Shown in pieces: positions 17,493 to 25,099 of a stretch of DNA of 64,000 nucleotides; positions within the stretch are counted from its first letter, which is position 1; each line of letters begins with the position of its first letter. Made by a program: the position numbers and the translations under genes. Source of the stretch: GCA-2698665 sp047611265 (GTDB lineage: Bacteria; Pseudomonadota; Gammaproteobacteria; GCA-002705445; GCA-002716945). Location: assembly GCA_047611265.1 (NCBI GenBank), contig JBLFWM010000006.1:16317-80316 (forward strand). The letters are read 5' to 3'. The notes under the pieces are model-generated. The model ran no database searches, was not told the DNA's origin, and saw nothing but the letters and a program-made list of their open reading frames with translations.

Positions 17493-17516
17493 ATTTATCT
17501 CCTCTAGTAATATACA

Positions 17517-17533
17517 TGCACAAAACGTGCCAA
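17517..17533 (-). promoter_or_regulatory. Sigma-54 (RpoN) promoter of amtB
   Basis: On the minus strand TTGGCACGTTTTGTGCA has the -24 GG and -12 GC separated by exactly 10 bases, the defining sigma-54 spacing, with TGGCAC intact and GTGCA for TTGCA. The predicted start falls near 17506, leaving about 14 bases including the AGGAG site before the ATG at 17492. Confidence 0.7.
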
Positions 17534-17667
17534 AATAGAGCACATAAGTTATTAATACAAAAGTCTTTGATATATATCTAAAAAAATGAAATCATTAGTT
17601 AGTGAGATTTTTTTATAAATAAGATCTCGTATTTCTTGCCCTAATAATAAACAAGGTGTGCACTAAT

Positions 17668-18771
17668 ATGGAACGAACAGATAATCAGTATGATGTTATT
17701 ATTGTTGGAGCAGGACCAGCTGGTTGTAGCTGTGCCCATGAACTTCTAAAAAATAATAAAAAAGTATTAATTTTAGACAAAGCTCAATTTCCTAGGCATA
17801 AACCTTGTGCTGGCGGCATAACAATGAAGACCCTAAAACATCTCCCTGTCAACATAGATCATCTAGTTCAACATAAAGCCCAGGACATGGTATTCAGTTT
17901 TAGTCAAAAAAGAAAAATTAAACTAAATCATGCGAAAGGTTCTTGTGTGATGGTGATTAGAGATAAATTTGATGAATTTTTCTTTAATGAGACAGTAAAA
18001 GCAGGCGCTGTATTTAATAAAATTAATAAAATTAATAAAATTGAACTTATAGAAAATAAGGTTTCTATAGATTGTGATGATAAAACATATTTATGCGACT
18101 ATTTAATTGGTGCTGATGGTGCTAATAGTGTAGTGAGAAAACTAACATCGAATTTTAATTACAAAAATCCTGTATTTGCATATGAGGGGTTAGTTAAAAA
18201 AGAAGACACGGATTACCCTACAGAATTTATTTTTAATAAGCATGGATATGCCTGGATCTTTCCTAAAGGTAATCATTATAATGTAGGAATTGGAAATCTA
18301 ATTTCTTCATCTAAGTCTAAAAACCTTACAAAAAAAGACTTGTATAATTTTGTTTCAGATAGATTTGGATCAAGTGAAATAGAAAATATTACAGCTTTCC
18401 CTATTGGCACAGAAGGTGATCATTATAGAGTAAAAAATAATATATTTTTAGTTGGTGATGCAGCTGGACTTGCTGAGTCACTACTTGGCGAAGGTATATA
18501 TAATGCCGTGTTATCAGGTAAATTTGCTGGCTCAGCAATTGTTGATTCCTATAATAACAATATTTCAGCAAAATTAGCTTACAACAAATTCTTATTACAC
18601 CTAACTGATGAATTGAAGCTATACAAAAAAGGAGCAAAAATACTCTACGGGTTCCCAAGAATAAGTTATTGGATGATGAGGTTTGGGCTTGGTAAAAAAT
18701 TTATGGATGGTTATTCTGAAGGCAAAACATTGTCAGAAATAATGGGTAAGAAGAGCGTCTTTGTTAGCTAG
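17668..18771 (+). CDS. Geranylgeranyl reductase family FAD-dependent oxidoreductase
   Basis: 367-residue flavoprotein. The N-terminal FAD fold shows YDVIIVGAGPAGCSCAHEL, then the family motif PRHKPCAGGITMKTL, and near residue 265 the second FAD motif FLVGDAAGLAESLLGEGIYNA. The family (ChlP, archaeal lipid saturases) reduces isoprenoid double bonds. Because the next gene, in convergent orientation, makes polyprenyl diphosphate, an isoprenoid substrate is plausible but not shown. Start at ATG 17668 is preferred, with AAGGTG 8 bases before it; a GTG at 17656 is also open. Its end overlaps ispB by 8 bases. Confidence 0.8.
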   Translation: MERTDNQYDVIIVGAGPAGCSCAHELLKNNKKVLILDKAQFPRHKPCAGGITMKTLKHLPVNIDHLVQHKAQDMVFSFSQKRKIKLNHAKGSCVMVIRDKFDEFFFNETVKAGAVFNKINKINKIELIENKVSIDCDDKTYLCDYLIGADGANSVVRKLTSNFNYKNPVFAYEGLVKKEDTDYPTEFIFNKHGYAWIFPKGNHYNVGIGNLISSSKSKNLTKKDLYNFVSDRFGSSEIENITAFPIGTEGDHYRVKNNIFLVGDAAGLAESLLGEGIYNAVLSGKFAGSAIVDSYNNNISAKLAYNKFLLHLTDELKLYKKGAKILYGFPRISYWMMRFGLGKKFMDGYSEGKTLSEIMGKKSVFVS

Positions 18772-19735
18772 TTCTTTTCATACAGTAAGACGCTAACTCT
18801 ATCAGCTTATCTTTATATTCGCTGTTCTTTATTTGATCTAAAGAATCAATTGCATTCTGAGTTTGTTCTTTTATCTTACTATCCATAAAAATATCAGACT
18901 TATATTTTTTGAGTATTTTTATAATTGTATCTGCAACACTTTGATCCGCTTGCTTAAACGAATTTTTAATAATCTTCTGGTCAGCTTCACTTGCATTTTG
19001 CATAGCATGAATAATAGGAAGAGTCGTCTTCCCTTCAATTAGATCTTCAATTATATTTTTACCAGTAGATTCTGAATTTCCAAAATAATCCAAATAATCA
19101 TTTCTCATTTGATAAGCATTACCAAAATGAAGCCCAAATGTAGCTAATAATTGAACTTCTTTATTGGTTCCCTTGTTAAGGATTGCACCTATTTTCATTG
19201 AGGCCTGGAAAAGGATTGCTGTTTTTCTAAAAATGATATCCATATAAAGGTTTTCACTGATATCAATATTTCCAATGCTCATTAACTGCATAACTTCACC
19301 TTGGGCGATAATATTTGTTGTTTGAGCCAGAGTCTCATAAACAAGCGTGTTATTTATCTCAACAATTATTTCAAATGCTCTTGAGTATAAAAAATCACCA
19401 ACTAAAACCGCTCCTTTATTACCCCAGATAGTATTAGCTGTATCTATATTGTGTCTAATATGAGACATATCAACGACATCATCGTGAAGTAAAGTTGCTG
19501 AATGAATAAATTCCACTACAACTGAGGAATCAATAATTTTACTTTCCAATTGGTTATTAACCGAGTAAGCAGACAAAAGCAGTGTAAGTGGTCTCAATCG
19601 CTTTCCCCCACTAGAAATAATGTGGTCACTCATGATATTAATCATTTCAACTTCTGTTCGAGACCGAATTTTAAGCTGTTTATCTAAACTCTCTAACTCA
19701 GACTTTAATAGCTTATTTAATGATAATATTGTCAT
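18764..19735 (-). CDS. ispB: Polyprenyl diphosphate synthase (octaprenyl type)
   Basis: Trans-prenyltransferase of 323 residues that makes the side chain of ubiquinone. The first aspartate-rich motif LLHDDVVD lies at about residue 82, preceded by GGKRLRPL. The second motif is partly altered: MRNDYLDYFG in place of the usual DDILDY, followed by GKNIIEDLIEGKTTLP. Chain length cannot be read reliably. The gene is divergent from rplU, the classic gammaproteobacterial arrangement of ispB with rplU-rpmA. Confidence 0.9.
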   Translation of the reverse strand: MTILSLNKLLKSELESLDKQLKIRSRTEVEMINIMSDHIISSGGKRLRPLTLLLSAYSVNNQLESKIIDSSVVVEFIHSATLLHDDVVDMSHIRHNIDTANTIWGNKGAVLVGDFLYSRAFEIIVEINNTLVYETLAQTTNIIAQGEVMQLMSIGNIDISENLYMDIIFRKTAILFQASMKIGAILNKGTNKEVQLLATFGLHFGNAYQMRNDYLDYFGNSESTGKNIIEDLIEGKTTLPIIHAMQNASEADQKIIKNSFKQADQSVADTIIKILKKYKSDIFMDSKIKEQTQNAIDSLDQIKNSEYKDKLIELASYCMKRTS

Positions 19736-19867
19736 TCTCTTATATTACATACTGATTAGATAAACTGCCAGTTATACTAAAATTATGGAAATAAACAAAT
19801 ATTGTGAATAAAAGTATTTATTAAATGGGCAATACAGGCTAGAATCATTTGTTTTACAGGTAAACAG

Positions 19868-20176
19868 ATGTACGCAATTATTAAAAATGGCTGTCAACAA
19901 TACAAAGTAGCTGAAGGAGACTCAATTAAGATAGATCTTATTGCTTCACCAGAAGGTAGTTCTATTGCGTTTGAAAATATATTAATGGCGTTTGATGAGA
20001 AAAATTCCCTTATTTCTGGACCTAAACTATCAAGTGTAAAAGTTACTGGTACTGTTAAAAAACATGGTAGATATAAGAAAATTCGTGTAGTAAAATTTAA
20101 AAGAAGAAAAGGATACATGAGAACGCAAGGGCACAGACAAGATTTCACTGAAGTAAAAATAGAATCAATTAAGTAA
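19868..20176 (+). CDS. rplU: 50S ribosomal protein L21
   Basis: 102 residues with the full L21 pattern: MYAIIKNGCQQYKVAEGD at the start and KRRKGYMRTQGHRQ near the end, which contacts 23S rRNA. It leads the rplU-rpmA-obgE operon; rpmA starts 13 bases after the stop. A TAGAAT -10-like box lies about 20 bases before the start codon. Confidence 0.98.
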   Translation: MYAIIKNGCQQYKVAEGDSIKIDLIASPEGSSIAFENILMAFDEKNSLISGPKLSSVKVTGTVKKHGRYKKIRVVKFKRRKGYMRTQGHRQDFTEVKIESIK

Positions 20177-20189
20177 ACAAGGTAATAAA

Positions 20190-20456
20190 ATGGCTCACAA
20201 GAAGGCAGGCGGAAGTACTAAGAACGGAAGAGATTCGGAGTCCAAGAGACTTGGAGTTAAAAAGTATGGAAGCGAGTTTGTAAAAGCAGGAAATATAATT
20301 ATCCGTCAACGTGGTACACCTGTGAAAGCTGGTCTTAACGTTGGTTGCGGCAAAGATCATACTTTGTTTGCTACAGCAGATGGTTATGTTGCATTCCAAA
20401 GAAAGGGCCTTGGCAGACACAAGTTTGTAAGCGTCCTACCCTCAAAGAATATCTAA
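20190..20456 (+). CDS. rpmA: 50S ribosomal protein L27
   Basis: 88 residues starting MAHKKAGGSTKNGRDSESKR, the typical flexible N-terminal arm that reaches the peptidyl transferase centre, followed by RLGVKKYGSE and IIRQRGT. No Firmicutes-type cleavable extension is present. It sits between rplU and obgE in the conserved order. Confidence 0.98.
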   Translation: MAHKKAGGSTKNGRDSESKRLGVKKYGSEFVKAGNIIIRQRGTPVKAGLNVGCGKDHTLFATADGYVAFQRKGLGRHKFVSVLPSKNI

Positions 20457-20472
20457 ATTCTAAAATAATCAT

Positions 20473-21477
20473 ATGAAATTTATAGACGAAACCATAATCT
20501 TGGTTAAAGCTGGTAATGGCGGAAATGGCTGTTTGAGTTTTAGAAGAGAAAAATATATTCCATTTGGTGGGCCTGATGGTGGCGATGGTGGTCACGGAGG
20601 ATCTGTAATTATCCAAGCTAAAGAGGGTCTAGATACATTAGCTGACTTTAGAAATAAAAGTAGGTTCGTTGCACCTAATGGCAAAACAGGTGGTGGGAGA
20701 AACAAGAGAGGACGATCTGGGGATGATTTAGTAATACAATTACCTGCCGGAAGTGTCATTTATGACCTGGAAACCGAAGAACTTATATGTGATTTAGAAA
20801 GAGATGGACAATCAATTACAATAGCTTCTGGTGGAGAATTTGGTTTAGGTAATACACGCTTTAAAACATCAACAAATAGAGCTCCCCGAAAGACTACAGA
20901 CGGTAAGCCTGGTGAAGAGAGACAACTTAAAATAATATTAAAAGTATTGGCTGATGTAGGGTTAGTTGGACTACCAAATGTTGGGAAAAGTTCAATTTTA
21001 GCTTCTATAAGTATGGCTACACCAAAAATTGCTAATTATGCATTCACGACTATACATCCAAATTTAGGAGTAGTTCTTATTAATGACTATGAAAAATTTG
21101 TCGTAGCTGATTTACCTGGGTTAATAGTTGGGGCATCTACTGGTGCTGGCCTAGGTATACAATTTCTCAAACATATTTCTAGAACAAAGCTATTGTTAAA
21201 TGTGGTTGATATTTCAGCAAATAATATTGACGAAGCTTTGCAAGATGTTGATGTGATAGCTAAAGAATTAAAAGACTATGACGAAGAGTTGGGTAAGAAA
21301 GATAAATGGTATATCTTTAATAAGATTGATCTATTAAATGAAAAAGAATTAGAAATATTAAAAAAATCAGTTAATAATAAAATTAAGAAAAATGTTTTTT
21401 TTGTATCTGCAAAAGAAAAGGCTGGCCTAGATGAAGTGTGTGAAAATATTATTGAATATTTGAGAGATTTACAGTGA
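20473..21477 (+). CDS. obgE: GTPase ObgE/CgtA, ribosome assembly factor
   Basis: 334 residues. The glycine-rich Obg domain (residues 1-158) includes KAGNGGNGCLSFRREKYIP and GGDGGHGG. The G domain follows with the P-loop GLPNVGKSS (about 163-171), DLPG for G3, NKID for G4 and VSAKE for G5. It works in 50S maturation and the stringent response. No acidic C-terminal tail is seen, so it is slightly shorter than the E. coli protein. It overlaps proB by 4 bases. Confidence 0.97.
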   Translation: MKFIDETIILVKAGNGGNGCLSFRREKYIPFGGPDGGDGGHGGSVIIQAKEGLDTLADFRNKSRFVAPNGKTGGGRNKRGRSGDDLVIQLPAGSVIYDLETEELICDLERDGQSITIASGGEFGLGNTRFKTSTNRAPRKTTDGKPGEERQLKIILKVLADVGLVGLPNVGKSSILASISMATPKIANYAFTTIHPNLGVVLINDYEKFVVADLPGLIVGASTGAGLGIQFLKHISRTKLLLNVVDISANNIDEALQDVDVIAKELKDYDEELGKKDKWYIFNKIDLLNEKELEILKKSVNNKIKKNVFFVSAKEKAGLDEVCENIIEYLRDLQ

Positions 21478-22247
21478 AAGATTGCAAAATGATAGTTTTA
21501 AAAATTGGCAGTGCTTTAATTAGTAGTAATGAAAATCTTTCTGATAAATTAATAAAATCTATTACAGGCCAGATTAATAATTTTATTAAAAAAGGAATAA
21601 ATTTTGTAATAGTGACGTCCGGCGCTATCAGCCAAGGGCAAAAGATTTTAAACATTAATCAAAAGCCAAATGAACTTGAATCTCTTCAAGCTTTGGCAGC
21701 AATAGGGCAACAGCAGCTAATGGGAATGTATGAGAGATCATTTCAAGATTATAATCTATTAACTGCTCAAGTTTTACTAACGCATTCCGATATGAATGAT
21801 ATACAAAGATACTCGAATGCAAAAGCAACAATAAAGAAGATCCTATCAATGAATGTGGTTCCTATCATAAATGAGAATGATGTCGTTGCAACTGATGAGA
21901 TTAAGCTTGGAGATAATGATGCTTTGGCAGCCATGGTATCAAATTTGATCGATGCTGATTTAATGATTATTTTAACGAATCAACAAGGTCTATATAATAA
22001 AAATCCAGATTTGCATAATGATGCAGTTCTAATAAAGGAATGTAATATTAAGGATATTGATATTAATGAATATGACTCTAACTCTAAAAGTAATGTTGGC
22101 ACTGGTGGATTTAAGACAAAATTACAAGCAGTAAAAATAGCATCCACTTCTGGGATAGATACAATTGTAGCTTCTGGATTTGAAAAAGATGTTTTAACTA
22201 AAATTATGAATCAAGACGATATAGGAACTTACTTCAAGTCTGATTAA
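21474..22247 (+). CDS. proB: Glutamate 5-kinase lacking the PUA domain
   Basis: First enzyme of proline synthesis, phosphorylating glutamate. 257 residues with the amino acid kinase fold: VLKIGSALIS near the start, VTSGAISQG (about 45-53), INENDVVATDEIKLGDNDALAA, and GTGGFKTKLQAVKIA. E. coli ProB has about 110 further residues forming a PUA domain; here the protein stops at the end of the kinase domain with no sign of a frameshift. GTG at 21474 overlaps the obgE stop; an ATG at 21489 is the alternative. Coupling obgE-proB is common in gammaproteobacteria. Confidence 0.92.
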   Translation: MKDCKMIVLKIGSALISSNENLSDKLIKSITGQINNFIKKGINFVIVTSGAISQGQKILNINQKPNELESLQALAAIGQQQLMGMYERSFQDYNLLTAQVLLTHSDMNDIQRYSNAKATIKKILSMNVVPIINENDVVATDEIKLGDNDALAAMVSNLIDADLMIILTNQQGLYNKNPDLHNDAVLIKECNIKDIDINEYDSNSKSNVGTGGFKTKLQAVKIASTSGIDTIVASGFEKDVLTKIMNQDDIGTYFKSD

Positions 22248-22252
22248 AAGAT

Positions 22253-22531
22253 TTATGCTAATGCTTTAATATGTGCATTTAGACGTGATTTATGTCTAGC
22301 TGCTTTATTTTTATGAATTAATCCTTTCACTACAAGCTTATCCATTACAGACATAGCTTCTTTAAAATTTGCATTTGATTCTTCTTTATTTTTATCCGCA
22401 AGTGACTTCAGGACTTTTTTTATACATGTTCTGAAATTTGACTTTTGAGCCACATTTCTGTCTCTAGATTTGACTGCTTGCCTTACTCTTTTTCTTGCTT
22501 GTGCTGTATTTGCCAATGTATTCTTCTCCAA
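22253..22531 (-). CDS. rpsT: 30S ribosomal protein S20
   Basis: 92 residues, strongly basic and helical, starting MEKNTLANTAQARKRVRQAVK and containing LIHKNKAARHKSRLN near the end, as in the S20 family. Minus strand, convergent with proB (5 bases apart) and divergent from murJ. The usual gammaproteobacterial neighbours murJ, ribF and ileS are present. Confidence 0.97.
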   Translation of the reverse strand: MEKNTLANTAQARKRVRQAVKSRDRNVAQKSNFRTCIKKVLKSLADKNKEESNANFKEAMSVMDKLVVKGLIHKNKAARHKSRLNAHIKALA

Positions 22532-22595
22532 TTAAAGGTAAAATAAAACAAGATTATCTCAGTGTAGGTGATTACTGTCAACATTTAGATTGCCC

Positions 22596-24170
22596 ATGAT
22601 CGACCAAAACAGCGAAAATAGAGAGAATTCTCTAGTTAAATCCTCTTATACCGTAGGTGGGATGACATTTATATCAAGAATATCTGGTTTTATTAGAGAT
22701 ATACTTTTTGCTAATATATTTGGTGCTTCATCAAATACTGACGCATTTTTTGTTGCATTTAAAATTCCAAACTTTTTTAGACGGTTATTTGCCGAAGGAG
22801 CATTCATTCAATCTTTTGTCCCTGTACTAAATGATTACAAGGTTAATAATCCCATTGAACTGAAAAGGTTCATAAGCTATATACAGGGTAATTTGGCACT
22901 AATTCTATTTATTATAACTTTTTTTGGTATAATTTTTTCAGAAAATATTGTAAACCTTTTTGCGCCTGGATTTGAAGTAGGAGGGGAGAGATATTTATTA
23001 GCTTCAGACATGCTAAAAATAACTTTTCCATATCTTTTCTTTATTGCGTTAACGGCTATGTCAGCAGGAATATTTAACACATTTAATAAATTTTTATTAC
23101 CAGCCATAACGCCTGTCTTTCTAAACATATCACTAATATTTTCAGCTTTATATCTAACTAATATTTTTTCTACTCCTATAATGGCGTTAGCTTATGGGGT
23201 TCTTATCGCAGGTATTCTCCAATACATAATACAAATACCATTTCTTTATAAAATAGATCTGTTAGTTGCTCCAAAAATTAGCTTTAAATTTTCAGGTGTA
23301 AACAAAGTAATGAAGTTAATGTTACCTGCAATGCTTGGCACTGCTGTCGTCCAAATAAACTTAATGGTAGATTCAATTGTTGCGTCACTTTTAGTTAGTG
23401 GCAGTATAAGTTGGCTATATTATTCAGATAGACTTGTAGAGCTACCCTTGGGCGTTTTTGGTATTGCAATAGCAACAGTTATCCTTCCTGCTTTGTCAGC
23501 AAAATATTCAAAAAAAGATATTTCTTCATATAAATCTACACTAAGAAATGCATTGAATATTGCTGTTATCTTTAGTCTGCCAGCCATGTTTGGATTAATA
23601 GTATTATCCAGTCACATTATTACTAGCTTATTTTATTATGGCAGTTTTACTTTTAATGATACTTTAATGAGCTCTTTGAGCTTAATAGCTTACTCTATTG
23701 GGCTACCCGCCTTTATCTTAATGAAAGTCCTGTTAACTGCTTTTTTCTCTCGCCAAGATACTAAGACACCTGTTAGATATGGAATTATAGCAGTGCTACT
23801 TAATGTAGTGATGAATCTATGTGTTTTAACTTATTATTTACAAAATCCTTTTGATGGTGCACATGCATTTTTAGCCTTAGCTACATCGTTGTCAGCCTGG
23901 TTGCAGGTTATTTTACTATATAAAAATTTAAGAAAAAGTAATTATATAAATGAAAGTATATTTTTTACTAGACCAAGTTATCAGTCATTATTTAGCTGTA
24001 TTATTATGGCTATAATCCTTAGCTACACACTAGTAGATGTTTTGGAATGGGCGCAAAATGCATATTATATTAGAGGTATGCTGCTACTCATGTATATAAT
24101 ATTTGGTGCAACCATATATGCCTCGATAATGTATATACTAGGTTATAAAATTAAAAAAAATTATATATGA
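22596..24170 (+). CDS. murJ: Lipid II flippase MurJ
   Basis: 524-residue polytopic membrane protein with about 14 helices that flips lipid-linked peptidoglycan precursor across the inner membrane. The N-terminal signature is ISRISGFIRDILFANIFGAS, with FFRRLFAEGAF shortly after. Later LPLGVFGIAIATVILPALS is typical. ATG at 22596 is taken as the start; an upstream TTG at 22590 would add two residues. The last 4 bases overlap ribF. Confidence 0.96.
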   Translation: MIDQNSENRENSLVKSSYTVGGMTFISRISGFIRDILFANIFGASSNTDAFFVAFKIPNFFRRLFAEGAFIQSFVPVLNDYKVNNPIELKRFISYIQGNLALILFIITFFGIIFSENIVNLFAPGFEVGGERYLLASDMLKITFPYLFFIALTAMSAGIFNTFNKFLLPAITPVFLNISLIFSALYLTNIFSTPIMALAYGVLIAGILQYIIQIPFLYKIDLLVAPKISFKFSGVNKVMKLMLPAMLGTAVVQINLMVDSIVASLLVSGSISWLYYSDRLVELPLGVFGIAIATVILPALSAKYSKKDISSYKSTLRNALNIAVIFSLPAMFGLIVLSSHIITSLFYYGSFTFNDTLMSSLSLIAYSIGLPAFILMKVLLTAFFSRQDTKTPVRYGIIAVLLNVVMNLCVLTYYLQNPFDGAHAFLALATSLSAWLQVILLYKNLRKSNYINESIFFTRPSYQSLFSCIIMAIILSYTLVDVLEWAQNAYYIRGMLLLMYIIFGATIYASIMYILGYKIKKNYI

Positions 24171-25099
24171 AAATATTCAATAGTCTTAATGATATACCCG
24201 ATAATCATGGGCCCTCATCAATAACAATTGGTAACTTTGATGGTCTTCATATTGGTCATATAGAATTACTGAAAAATACTATTGTTCTTGCAAAAGCAAA
24301 TAATACTATACCAGTAGTCTTAACCTTTAACCCGATGCCTGAAGAATATTTTCAGAATGAATACTTTTTTAGACTAATGAATAATACTGAAAAATTAAAC
24401 TTTATTAAAGATTATGGAATTGAGGAAATAATCTTAATACCTTTTAATGAAGAATTTTCCAAGATGGATGAAAATAGATTTATTGACGAGGTTCTTGTAA
24501 AAAAACTTAATGCAAAACATATTATCGTGGGCAATGATTTTAGATTTGGGCATAAACGCATAGGTGATGTTAAGCTTTTAGAATCATACGGTCATGATAA
24601 AGGTATTGAGGTAACTATAGTTAATTTGATAGAAATATCAGGTAAAAAAATAAGTAGCACAGACATACGGAAATTATTAATATTAGGGAAGATCTCAGAG
24701 GCAAATAATCTTCTTGGAAAACCCTTCTCAATTCAAGGTAAAATTATTCATGGTGAAAAGGTAGGTAGAGAATTAGGATACCCGACTGCTAATATTGAAA
24801 TATATAAATCCTATCCAATAAATGGTATATTTTTAGTGGAAGTATTACATGGGAATAGTGATAAATTATATGGTCTGGCTAGCATAGGAAATAAGCCCAC
24901 ATTCTCTGGCACTAATGATGTTCTAGAGGTATTTATATTTAACTTTAAGTTAGATATATACGGGGAAACTATTAAAGTAATATTTTTAGAAAAAATTAGA
25001 GATCAAATTAAATTTAATACTAAAGAAGAATTGATATATCAAATGAAAAATGATCATCATATAGCTTTAAATATTTTAAGAGAGCAAAATGAATTATAA
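24167..25099 (+). CDS. ribF: Bifunctional riboflavin kinase / FAD synthetase
   Basis: 310 residues. The N-terminal FAD synthetase domain has TIGNFDGLHIGH (about residues 21-32) and IIVGNDFRFGHKR. ISSTDIRKLL closes it near residue 170. The C-terminal kinase domain has GKIIHGEKVGRELGYPTANI and GIASIGNKPTF-like residues (GLASIGNKPTF). It makes FMN and FAD in the cytoplasm. It overlaps murJ by 4 and ileS by 11 bases. Confidence 0.96.
   Translation: MKIFNSLNDIPDNHGPSSITIGNFDGLHIGHIELLKNTIVLAKANNTIPVVLTFNPMPEEYFQNEYFFRLMNNTEKLNFIKDYGIEEIILIPFNEEFSKMDENRFIDEVLVKKLNAKHIIVGNDFRFGHKRIGDVKLLESYGHDKGIEVTIVNLIEISGKKISSTDIRKLLILGKISEANNLLGKPFSIQGKIIHGEKVGRELGYPTANIEIYKSYPINGIFLVEVLHGNSDKLYGLASIGNKPTFSGTNDVLEVFIFNFKLDIYGETIKVIFLEKIRDQIKFNTKEELIYQMKNDHHIALNILREQNEL

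Noticed and set aside
17493..17543. Longer amtB start at 17543
   Set aside because: It would include the sigma-54 promoter and lacks a ribosome site; the ATG at 17492 has GAGGAG and gives a signal peptide.
18019..18050. Short AT-rich tandem repeat (ATTAATAAA units) in the reductase gene
   Set aside because: In-frame low-complexity coding for INKINKI; ordinary in AT-rich genes.
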